Shown here one piece after another: positions 52,701-62,442 of a stretch of 64,000 bases of DNA. The number at the start of each line of letters is the position of its first letter. Positions within the stretch are counted from its first letter, which is position 1. A model generated the notes under the pieces. The model was not told the origin of the DNA. It saw only the letters and a program-made list of their open reading frames with translations, and made no database searches. The DNA comes from Anoplolepis gracilipes (lineage: Eukaryota; Arthropoda; Insecta; Hymenoptera; Formicidae). The position numbers and the translations under genes are program-made. Location of the stretch: assembly GCF_047496725.1 (NCBI RefSeq), contig NC_132974.1:5339501-5403500 (forward strand), given 5' to 3'.

Positions 52701-53251
52701 ATTGACGCAGATTTACTTTCGCATCCATTAGCGCGAAAAAACGTGGTCTGGGATGTTACATAAAATCGTAGCGATACGTGATTTAAAAGAAAATGTGCTG
52801 TGCTTGTATTACATCGGCATTTCCTTCTGCGATGGCCGGGAAAATTAACGACGCACTTGCGTACCACGAAAAGCAAAAAAGAATTGAGTTATCGATGCAC
52901 TCTTTCTCGAATAATAAAACAAAAGAGATAACGTAGAATCCAATAGAATTTCAATCAAGAGATCCATGTTATTTGTGAAAATAATGTCGCAAATATTCCT
53001 AAAATACTAAAGAAAATAGCATGATAATGCACGCGAAACATGTTTAAAGTATAAATGCAGATCTAGAGTATTGCCGTTAAAAGAAAAAGAAAAAATTAAG
53101 AGACTTACCCAGCGTGCAAGAACATGTAGAAGGCGAACCTCCAGAGTTCGAGTCGCTTGTCCGGCCTGTAAATGAAGACACTGTCAATCGGCACCGGCCC
53201 CGAGGGATTCACCTCGCCCATCGCCACTGTATAGTATGTGAAGAAACCCAA
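27351..53251 (-). CDS. Rhomboid-family intramembrane serine protease, 3' four coding exons (5' partial)
   Basis: On the minus strand join 53251-53109, 44400-44288, 31329-31174 and 27592-27351. All three introns are GT-AG and the phases (2, 1, 1) match, giving 217 residues to the stop. Landmarks, numbered from the first residue recovered: WRFAFYMFLHAGWLHLLFN (38-55 region; H46, H51 and N55 spaced as in the GlpG H145/H150/N154 trio), AGSLGTS, the GASGG loop with nucleophile Ser103, and AHLTGALAG with catalytic His164. Both dyad residues are intact. The long GSLGTSVFD / GASGGVYALLAAHLAN stretch and C-terminal NLM segment fit the Drosophila Rhomboid-1/Roughoid/Stet group, which releases EGF-receptor ligands such as Spitz in the secretory pathway. 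I cannot say which paralogue it is. The N-terminal cytoplasmic part and most of TM1 are missing and lie in 5' exons not found here. The C terminus is short, ending MHPDYP. Confidence 0.92.
27593..31173 (-). other. Rhomboid intron (between Ser and His exons)
   Basis: 3,581 bases, with donor GTAAGT at 31173 and acceptor TTGCAG ending at 27593. It holds a GA-rich tract (about 30338-30445) and a (TA)n run at 30710-30729. GC-richer patches occur near 28060-28210, 30100-30260 and 30500-30690. No nested gene was recognised. Confidence 0.7.
30338..30445. repeat. GA-rich simple sequence tract
   Basis: About 100 bases of almost pure purine (GAGA/GAAGA units with a short GCGGGG interruption). It lies within a rhomboid intron. 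Confidence 0.9.
31174..31329 (-). CDS. Rhomboid coding exon carrying the catalytic serine
   Basis: Acceptor TTTTCAG, 156 bases, donor GTAAGT. It encodes SLGTSVFDTDVYLVGASGG and the following helix up to GIFVI. The GASGG Ser is the nucleophile. Phase fits both neighbours. Confidence 0.94.
33091..33118. repeat. (ACC)n trinucleotide tract
   Basis: Run of CCA/ACC units in a GC-rich patch of the rhomboid intron. Confidence 0.85.
37897..38445. mobile_element. Non-coding foldback (MITE-like) element with long inverted arms
   Basis: The left terminus AGGGTGAGTTAAAG, then CTGACGATTTTCAAAATG, is mirrored at the right end. The right-end complement reads AGGATAAATCAAAG, then CTTGATGGTTTTCAAAATG. Further matches follow inward: a TTATTTCTTGTC block, TATTCTA blocks, GTTTGCAT, and finally a 26-base inner arm (38096-38121 against 38147-38172) with two mismatches around a 25-base loop. 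The whole ~550 bp is therefore a single imperfect palindrome. Mismatches are mostly transitions, as in an old copy. It has no transposase frame. A TA dinucleotide at 37896-37897 could be half of a TA target site, but the right edge is too decayed to confirm this. Family unknown. Confidence 0.75.
38673..38703. repeat. (TCTA)n / (TCCA)n short tandem repeat
   Basis: Tetranucleotide run ATCTATCTATCTATC followed by CCATCCATC. Confidence 0.85.
39292..39366. repeat. Compound (TA)n-(GA)n microsatellite
   Basis: About 23 TA units run directly into about 14 GA units, in the middle of a rhomboid intron. Confidence 0.95.
41103..41168. repeat. (GCC)n-(CGA)n trinucleotide repeat
   Basis: GCC units followed by about 17 CGA/CAA units. 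Depending on frame it reads as poly-Arg, poly-Asp or poly-Thr, which explains the overlapping open frames at 40797-41249 and 41023-41313 (+) and 40992-41303 (-). None has flanking sequence that looks coding. Confidence 0.9.
44288..44400 (-). CDS. Rhomboid coding exon (HLLFN helix to AGV-LAG)
   Basis: Acceptor TTTTTTTCAG, 113 bases, donor GTGAGT. It encodes WLHLLFNLGVQVVVGLPLEM, then VHGSLRIAAVYMAGVLA. The H and N of HLLFN match the conserved oxyanion/stabilising positions of rhomboids. Phase fits both neighbours. Confidence 0.94.
47966..48225. repeat. Two-copy imperfect tandem duplication, period about 129 bp
   Basis: The block TCGTAATAAAAAAATTAAAT plus flanks occurs at about 48017 and again at about 48145. 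Diverged matching sequence lies before and after each block. Confidence 0.6.
49689..49721. repeat. (GA)n microsatellite
   Basis: About 16 uninterrupted GA units. Confidence 0.95.
51672..51707. repeat. Short inverted repeat (hairpin) in rhomboid intron
   Basis: CTTGTGTCAAG (675-685) and its perfect complement CTTGACACAAG (692-702) flank a six-base loop. An outer ATCC/GGAT pair extends the stem past a two-base bulge. Confidence 0.7.
53109..53251 (-). CDS. Rhomboid coding exon (end of TM1, loop, start of TM2)
   Basis: 143 bases ending GCT-GG before donor GTAAGT at 53108. It encodes LGFFTYYTVAMGEVNPSG, then PVPIDSVFIYRPDKR and LELWRFAFYMFLHA. The acceptor was placed at CCTTGTTCCAG (AG at 53253-53252), which has a good pyrimidine tract. 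The frame stays open further upstream to about 53330, and the hydrophobic residues there (ILLTIFLSALF) could also be a real TM1 start if another acceptor is used. The 3' end is secure; the 5' end is moderately so. Confidence 0.88.
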
Positions 53252-56200
53252 CTGGAACAAGGCGGACAGGAATATTGTCAATAATATTCGAGACGGATAT
53301 GCGTAATAAATAAAGAAATTCCACGAAAAACTTTACAAAAGTCGTATTTATTGCATTTAATGCTAATAATTTAAAAGGAGAATTTTTAGAACTTGAAAAA
53401 TTAACAAAAGTAATCAATAAGGCTCTGAATATTATTGTACAATATAAGTAACAGTTAAAAACGGGAAAAACCGAACTAAGTAATGAAAAAATTGCACATG
53501 TATATTTTATATTAATGTATTGTTTTTTTAAATATAAAATTATGTTTTATATATACATAAAGTTTTCAAATCACACAGGATATACAAGAAAGTTAAATTT
53601 TAGAAACATGTAAGCATATATAAGCCTTGTTTATTTGTTCGAATCAATACTTACGTACTGTTAAAGTTTTACAACTTATTTATTATATGTATATATTTTA
53701 TTCTCTGATTATTATTTATTACTATTTTTACTTGTGTACATTACTATTATTTTTGAAGCGTAACATTTTACCAACAAACCATCGCACCTAAAATATGGTA
53801 TGTTGCAAGACATTTTTCCGAGCAGCCCTTCGAGAAATCTTTTACACGTAGGAGAAAAAGATCGTAAATAGTCGGGCAACTGTAGCAAAAATACGAGAAA
53901 ATAACAAAGAGGAAAGGAAGAGATGCACTTGTGTGTTAAAACAAGTAAGATTACTCGAACTACGCGGCGAAATGTTACGTGTGATGAATTAGTCACGCAA
54001 TGCATAAAAGTGAACAATGAGTATATGTGTTTCGTATGGAAATACGCTTCTCTACATTGCTCTGTGTTAATAAAAAATAAATCATTTCCCTCACGAGATT
54101 AGATATTCTGTGAATTTATTAACTTATCTTGATAATAATGTTTGAACTATCATTAACATATTCATAAGAAAATATTAATTTTTTAAGTGACAGAAAAATA
54201 GACCATAAAAATATTTAATACGAGTAAAATATAGGAATTCTAAATATGTAGATAATAAAAAAATAATTCTCGAAATCCCTAGAAAAGAAATGATAAATTT
54301 TAGACATGATATTTCGTAATAATTTTATCAATCAAGCTATTTGAATGCTTTCAACATTTTTCACAAACATCAAATAAAATAGTAATACAATAATGAACAT
54401 TATATTAATATACATACTATGGCGTCCATTCAAAAGTCACGCAACAAAAATTATGACACGATCAAAACTCATCTACTTTAATCACGCTAAGCGAACTGTA
54501 TACATTTGTCTGTCCCTGGGTGACCTCGAATAGAATAAGGGATGACTAAGAAAATGGCGGAATTCGGTGCGCAAGTGAAATATATGCGCATAAATTGTAC
54601 AACTCTCCGTACATTGCCATCGACATTGAAAGGGTTAATCAGTGCGGCAAACCAAAAGGTATGTTGAACCCGTATAACGGCAGCGATAAAGATGTCGGTC
54701 TACGCGCGACAGTGAAAATACCCAGCGAAAAGGCATATGAAAATAAATGGGAAAAAATCGCGAGCGAGCGGTCGCGCACGCACGTAGTACGCACGAATAC
54801 ACAAAGTTGCGTGCAGAGTATTAATACCCTCGCTCTGACATTCGCTGCGTTTATAGTTTATGCAACATGACATTTCCCTCGCAAATAAAGAACTGTAGAA
54901 AGTTTCTATGAACTTTGCGTAGAGATTATTTTATCAATTTGAGGACTTCATTCTTCTTTTGAAAAAATCTAATCAAATATTGTTATCGTCTCGAACTGAA
55001 AATCCATTCAAAATTAAATCGTAAATAAATCAATTTGACGAAGAGCCGCTACTTTTTGATCATATATTATTTAAAAATTAATTAATATTTCAATATTTTT
55101 GTTAAAAAGATACTGATTGCAGATGTAGGTCAAAGAATTTCGTAAAAATCGATTATGTATCGTGACTTTAAGCACTGAATGCCATGCGCTGTCGAACTCA
55201 AGAGCCACTATTTTCTTCGTCACTTAACCCGTAAAGGAATACCGAAAGGGTATTGATGCAACCGAAATGCAAGAAGTCTCACGTGTTACGCGGACATTAC
55301 AGACATGTGTCGCATCGTACGAGGGCGGCTCTCTTTCCCAGCGCTGGCAACTTTCGGAATTAAATCAACGCGTTCGCGGTGCGAGCAGGCGAACCGTAAA
55401 TAAAAGCGAAAGACGCGCTCCGTGCGCTACGGATTCGTGACTCGCGTTTGTAACCGTTGACAGGGTATACATGGCGCCCGTTTATACGCCCGGATTTAAT
55501 TTCACGTTTCAGACTCATGCAACTTTGCGAGGTCGGCGCAGCAGCGAGACCGCCCGTGTCGTATGTTGCCGTTGACGAATCTATCTGAGATTTGCTTTCA
55601 AAAATGCGGGCGACACGTTTAAATGAAAGGAAAAAAAATTTACGGTGTGCCTTCACGCAACTCGCGTTCATCATCGCGTCAGTCGTCCGTTTCATCTCGT
55701 CAAACATTACTTCGGTTCGAGCGAACAATGCGGATTTGTGCATCGACATTTCTCTCGCTTTAAGTTTTCACTTTTGAGAGGAAAATATTTTACTTTTTTC
55801 TATTTTATCAAAAAAAATTGTTTTTTATATAAATTGTGAAGGCATTCAACGTCCTGTTGCATTGAAATATTCAAAACAATTTGATAAAATTATATTACAT
55901 TAAATTATCACAAATATCACTGAAACATAATTGAAACATCAGACATCTAGTTAATCCTATTGTCGCAATGTTCTATCAACATATTGGAATGTAATACATA
56001 TACAAAGAATTGTAAATCATAAATTCATGCAATTTTAATTAATTTGTCAATTAATTATTCTTTATAAATTTAATAAATATTAATCTCTCTACATTGTATA
56101 TTAATTATGTATATTAATTGCTCAGCATCGACCGAATCTGATTTTCAGCACAACGCCAACGCCTTTCGTCACATGTTGTACGTCGCTTCTAAAAAAAAAA

Positions 56201-58350
56201 AAAAAAAAAACTTTTCACTGTAAAAGCATATTGCACAAATATAAAGAGAGAGATATGGCGCTCTTCGCCGTTGCATTATACAAACTATCTGGCATTTTGT
56301 AAATGATGGCGGCAATATTGCGCGAAAATATAACACGAGAGCGTAAGTGAAAGCATTTTGCAATACGATAAACACTTGTTTTGTTTAATAAGAACACAGC
56401 TCAAATGATTTGTCCTTTGTTCTATAAAAATTTCATATTCTCCTAATGCGTGCGCGATTATATGTGCTTTCACAATTGCGTGACAGTTCTGCGAAATATA
56501 TATATATACATATGTGTATTCAAAATTTGCAAAATAATTACTTACGATCAAAATAAAAATAAAAATATGCTATTATCGTAGTTTAAATGCTCTAATCTGT
56601 GACATTTATTTTGACTCTCCTAAATTTAATTTTCAAACACTTTTACATCACGATTTACATGTCAGCTTGGTGCGTGACTTTCTTTTCTCGCGTATGTTGC
56701 ATGCGGAACTCTTTCTCGTCATCGAGGGTGTCTGCCCCGGACGTTTATTACGTCATAATGATCCCGATTGCCTAGTGAGTGAATGTAATGTTGCGAGTGC
56801 AGGTCGCAAGAATGGACGATATAAATCAACCAACGTAATATTACGTTGAGACGCGGTACGACGGCCGCTTACACGCTGTATTGTTTCGGCAAAACCGGGG
56901 AAACATAATGGCGGAACCCTAAGTATAATGCAAACCCGCGCCGCACCGTTTCGACGGGGAAACAAGGAGCCGGAGAGCGGGCAACAAATTGGTTTTAAGG
57001 CCGAGGAGCTTGGGCGCTTTCCGCCATTGTGGTCGAGACATTAATTAGCCGGCGCGAGAATTTGTTCACGCGTCTTTTCGCCTGCGTTTTAGGCCTTTAT
57101 ATCGTTATTTATTTATTTTTTTTTTCAAAAAAAACATTACATATATATATGATGAAAATTTATAAAAATTTATTATCATATATATACTTCCATAAGAAAT
57201 ATAAATACTATAATATTTCTTAATATATCCATTCTGGTATATATTTTACACATCATAGAGCGAAAAAAGAATAAATATTATATTTTATTCTCGTATTTCA
57301 GTTTCATGTTATATGTTGCATCAGGAATTTTGTTGCCAAAATTATTATTTCAAAATTCAATGTAAATACAATGTAATTAAGATAAAATTCCGTCATTGTT
57401 CGAGACTAATTCGTTCTGTAACTGATAAAAACGTGCGACCAACGATATTTACTCGCGATTATATATCAATGTCGATTTTAAAAGGATATAAACAGCATGT
57501 CGAAAATTATCGAAATGCGCTGCTACAGTAAAAAGTAATTATCTCTGCTACAATTTCGTTTTAATTAGAGCACTTTGTAGATTTTTAACGAATAATGCAG
57601 GCAAATAATTACTCTTTCAATTGTACAACTTATGTGGTAAATATATTTTAATGATGGCTTATTAATGGCTTATTGTATATAACGATTATAAGGATTAAAT
57701 CAAAGCAACCAAACCATTATTACCAGAAAATAAACAAAATTGATGTGGAATTAACAATTACATACAAAGTCGTGAAAATGAAGGGAAAACAATCATATAA
57801 AATTGATTAAAACATGCAACTAAAGTTAAAAATTATTTTCCGATACCGTGCGTGCGTTTTCAATTTTTTGTATACTTTCCAAGAGTGTAATTCTAAAATT
57901 ACTTCAAAAGCAGTTATATTGTCTTACTGATACTATTATAATGTATTATTATAATGTATTATTCAACATAGTTAAATTCAAGATCATTATAGGTAAAGTT
58001 TCAATTGCTTGCTTGTTCGCAGAATGCTAAAGTTTAACATCAAACAGAACTTTCAAAGAGATTGTTATAGACAAAATTTATCATGTTTCTTATTGTAAAA
58101 TCTTCCAAAAATACACCAATAAAATACAAAATTAGAGAAGATCAGTTTTTACATATGTATATACACATTTGAAAATAATTTTTCTCTTAACTTTTTTAGT
58201 AATAGTAATTTTAAACTATTTCTGTGAATTTTTAAGTTTCTAATCTCCATAGCTTTTAATCATCAAAGGCATGAAATACATACCTTCAATCATAAAAAAT
58301 AAATCGTAAATAGATTCTTAAAGTATTCAACTTTCCATTATCCTAAATTA

Positions 58351-58498
58351 TAAGAAATGCTTAGCATCGATAACAACAGTATCTTTTCTATGTTCCATAC
58401 TGTTTAATTTTGCAGTAAGTTATATAAGAAACGCTTGGCATCGATAACAACAGTAGCTTTTCTGTGTTCCACACTGCTTAATTTTGTAGTAAGCTATA
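58351..58498. repeat. Two-copy tandem duplication, 74-bp period
   Basis: Units start TAAGAAATGCTTAGCATCGA (58351) and TAAGAAACGCTTGGCATCGA (58425). They align end to end with no indel and only a handful of differences, nearly all transitions. Confidence 0.9.
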
Positions 58499-61400
58499 TA
58501 TATTTATCTCCGTCGTGCTAATAGAAAAAAATAGAGAAGCTTTTCTAGTGATATAACTACAATTTTTCTTATGCACGTCGTCATATGAAACAATGAGACC
58601 CTTTATTCCGCGTTCATCATATATTGTCAATTCATCAATTATCACTCGTTACTTATTAATTATAATTAATGTTAATCAAAGTAAACTAATATATATTTAA
58701 CAGTTTAAAGAAACAGTTTAAACATTAATAATAAAGCAACATTGTCATTCGAAAATTTTTCTTTTAATTATATTTTGAGTTTTAAATATTTCTCTTTCCT
58801 ATATTAGAACAAGAAGAGATGAGATAAGAGAAGAGACTGTCCCATACTCTCATTACACAGTAACTACGCTCCTGCGGAAATCTCTAGGAACGTGAAGGAC
58901 GTCTCTAAAGTTGAAAACGTCTCCGGTCGGTTGACGTTGGAAGCTCAGGAAAAAAAATAAAAAGACCAGAAGAGAGAAGACTAGAGAGAGTGGAAAGAGT
59001 AGATGGAAAGGTACGGGATGGAAGGTCGGCTCAGGAGTCCTCTTTATCTCGAGGGGAAAACGGTAACGCAAGTGCGGGAAGCAAGAAAGAAAAGAACAGG
59101 CACAGAGGAATGCAAATGGTCGCGCCTCGATATGCAAAGGAAGAAATATTTGCTCCGCGCGCGCGGTAGAGTATTGCGTGAAAGGCAAGACTCTACTGCT
59201 CTCTATTCCTCTCCTCTTTTCCCTCCCGGAAAAGAAACAATGACAGATCAGGGGAGAGAAATAAGGTTCGTCGTCAATCGCTCGAGTCTCGCAAAGAAAT
59301 GGCCGTGCATCGATGCATCGCGAGTACATCAACACGCAATGCAGCGCGGTAGATGCAGCAGCAGCGGCGCAGCCTGCATTCCGTCGCATCGAGAATTTTA
59401 TCTCGAGGCTTCATCGCTACGGAGATGTTGACCGCGATAGTAAGGCTTGCGTGATAATTTCGTATCGACTTCTTTTTCCATATTTTATAACGCTCATCGA
59501 TCCAATTAATGAGACACGCGAAAAGATCGAGCGCAGCGTTTACAAATAAGAATCAATATGTACAATAAATCAAGCACAAATTGATAAAATATTAAAATAA
59601 TGAAGTATCCATTGATCAAGGGAGCTAAAAATTAAACAAAATTTAATTTGTAGAGTAAAATTCTAAAATCTTTTTTGTTACATTTATGTATGTCGCAGCA
59701 AAAAAATATGACAATATGTGAATAATAAAAGCAAACACGTCAGATTCAATTATATTAAAACTGAAATTTTTAACAAGAACATGGTACGAAAAATATGCTG
59801 TACTAGCTCTGTAAATTTAATATAATATATAGGCACGTAATAAGCACTAATTTTATTTTAATTAAAACCTTGGAGATTTTTATAAAAATTTCCATGATCT
59901 GCATTTTAATCGAGCATAAAACGATGCAATGCAAGCGAGCAAACGTGTGCGTTCACGCGGTCGCTTTATTTTCTAAAAAGCCACCTATATCCGTAATTCT
60001 TCGTAACGCGGATCGGCGTGTGGATGCACTTTCCTCGAATGCACATTCATGGGCGGCGACCAATGGAAAAACCGAGAAACGTTGTCGGCTTTCCCGCGGC
60101 TTACAGGGAGTTTCACGGTTGAATATCTCAGCTTGCTGCTGATAGCAACGCTCTATCATTCGTATTTTCACTTGTCGAGAACGAAAACGTGACAGCACGA
60201 AATAAATTTTCCCTGCAATTGTTATCGCTCGCAAAAAATATCCTTATTGTGTTTTTATAAAAAAATATTATTTTTTTCATATATTGATAAAAAAACATAG
60301 GATTTGCCAATCTATATATTGTATATATGTACATAATTATCTATATTCTTGTATTATTTCGAAATTCTATATAATTTCCTAATTATAATTAGGAATTATA
60401 ATTATATAATTCAGGTTCCTATTAGTATTAGATTTTTTGGTACAAAAATAAAAGGTAAAAAAATTATAAAATAACACAAAATTCCTATAATTAGCGAATT
60501 AATTACCTAAATTAGCGAATTAAAATTATTAATATTTTTTGTTAGTTAAAATGTCTATTATCATTTTCTGATATCAAGTTAGATAAAAAATCCTATGATT
60601 TTAGAGACTTTATTTGATTCTTCAAACTTCCCAAGACATCTATATATTATTGGACAGATATTACAGATTAATCTTTGAAAGAAAATAAAGGTATTTAACA
60701 GAATCTTCTAATATAAAGTATAAAGTTTTCCAATTTCAGTGGACGATATCTAATCCCCGGTGAACAACGTTAACCTCTTCGTCACAGCGTCGCGACGCCA
60801 TGACTTTCGCCGCTCAGCGTCGCGCCGGTCTTCTCTCTTCTCTGTGCATTCCGGCGAATTCCACCGCGAGTTATGCAGACAGTACGGTAATTGTTCCATT
60901 ACCGCGAGCCTCTTCCCTCTCCGCTACGTAACGTATGGCCGCTTAACGGCAACTTTTACGAATACCCTGTGTCGCAATTAACATAACATCTAATCCTGAA
61001 TCGGCGATTAAGCGGAAATAACGAACGTCGCCTTTTTCGAGATAAAACGCGAAATTTCAAGTGATCTTCTAACTTCAAACTCGGCTATGTCACTAATATA
61101 AATAATATGCATACGCACGCATACATGCACATGGACCAATGTCAAAAATATGTAGACTGAATTTTACAAACTTAAATCATTCTACTCTGAAGATATAAAA
61201 TCGATTGATATTTCGAAAGTTAAACTTTTATTACAACTAGAAAATTAATATGATAAAACAGACTTCAAATGTTAATAATATATAAGATAAAACAGACTTC
61301 AAATGTCAACAAATATTTTACGAAACTATTTTACTAATTAATACTTTATCTTTATAAAAGAAAAATACAAAAGAAATATCTTACATCTGTCAAATATATT

Positions 61401-61839
61401 GAATGTATCTTATTCTATTACTTTCTATTAATTCATCCCATATTCGCTTTAGTTTTAATTCCCTGGCTATTGTAAACAGCAATAGAGGATAATAATTTTG
61501 TGTAAACTTAAACATCCCCTCGTTTACACTAAAAAAAAAATTTCATCTTGCAAAGCACGTTCAAAATTACAGCCAGATTTAATCCGCGATATTGCTATTG
61601 CCGTTCTCATAACGATCATTACTTTGCCCGAGCTTATGAGATGCGCCTGTATTACTTTATTACACGTTCGATAAGCGCGCTTATTAAACGAAAACAAAGC
61701 TGACACGCTTGAACGCGTCGACAGATTCAAGTATAGGTTAATTAACGTCAGAAATGCATCATGATGTATAGGTATGTTACGATAACTCAATAAATCGATA
61801 ATGTTAATAACAGAAAGCAATAGTAATAATAGCAAATAC

Positions 61840-61864
61840 ATTTACTGGCCTAAGGCCAGTAAAT
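61840..61864. repeat. Perfect 25-base palindrome
   Basis: ATTTACTGGCCT, a single central A, then AGGCCAGTAAAT. The 12-base arms are perfect. Confidence 0.9.
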
Positions 61865-62120
61865 CCTACAAAATCATATAAACAATATTGTATACACAAT
61901 GGGACAACATGAGTAAATATATGAGAAAAGCTTTGAATACACTTAATATATCAAATTAATAAATCGAAAAGACGTATAATTGTAATACATATCGATGACG
62001 AAAAAGATATTTTAATTGCACTTTTAAAACAGAAAAATATTAAAACTAATTATAAGTTATTACAATTCTCTTATACATGTACTTTTATATTTATTTAATA
62101 TTTTCATAAAGAAAATTTGA

Positions 62121-62123
<3 letters not shown>

Positions 62124-62151
<28 letters not shown>
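62124..62151. repeat. (CA)n microsatellite
   Basis: Fourteen uninterrupted CA units. Confidence 0.95.
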
Positions 62152-62154
<3 letters not shown>

Positions 62155-62426
62155 ATGCGCGACATCATTCTCAGCACTTCATATATCTTCACTAATAGAG
62201 AATAATTTGTGATTACATAATGCACTCAAGACTGTATTATGCTGTAAGATCGTGCGGCGTCGTAGCACGGGAATAGGAAGGATACGAAATCGAGGTGTCG
62301 CGACGACGGTGGTGGCAGGTTGTTTCGAGGATAAAGAGGAAAAATGAAGCAATTAACCCGAGTATCGGCTAATGAAGCTTAATAAGGGTACTCGAGCTCT
62401 CGCAAGTCGTAATGTAGAGTCGCAAT

Positions 62427-62442
62427 GCGCGCGCGCGCGCGC
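62427..62442. repeat. (GC)n tract
   Basis: Sixteen bases of alternating GC, unusual in this AT-rich window. It lies about 280 bases from the (CA)14 tract. Confidence 0.9.

Larger units (their letters stand above)
44401..53108 (-). other. Rhomboid intron, 8.7 kb
   Basis: From donor GTAAGT at 53108 to the acceptor ending at 44401. It holds GC-rich patches (44930-45870, 46380-46930, 47440-47880, 48840-49140, 49400-50030), a (GA)n tract at 49689-49721, a two-copy ~129-bp repeat at 47966-48225 and a hairpin at 51672-51707. Open frames such as 47444-47923 (+) and 49348-49740 (-) lack domain features. Confidence 0.65.

Noticed and set aside
53184..53417. 77-codon minus-strand frame overlapping the rhomboid exon
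   Set aside because: It is in a different frame from the rhomboid sequence; only the rhomboid frame carries conserved residues and matching splice phases.
58853..59389. 178-codon minus-strand open frame overlapping a plus frame at 59003-59431
   Set aside because: Both frames come from purine/pyrimidine-skewed DNA. The peptide is Phe/Leu/Ser/Cys-rich with no domain, and no rhomboid N-terminal feature is present despite the position being suitable.
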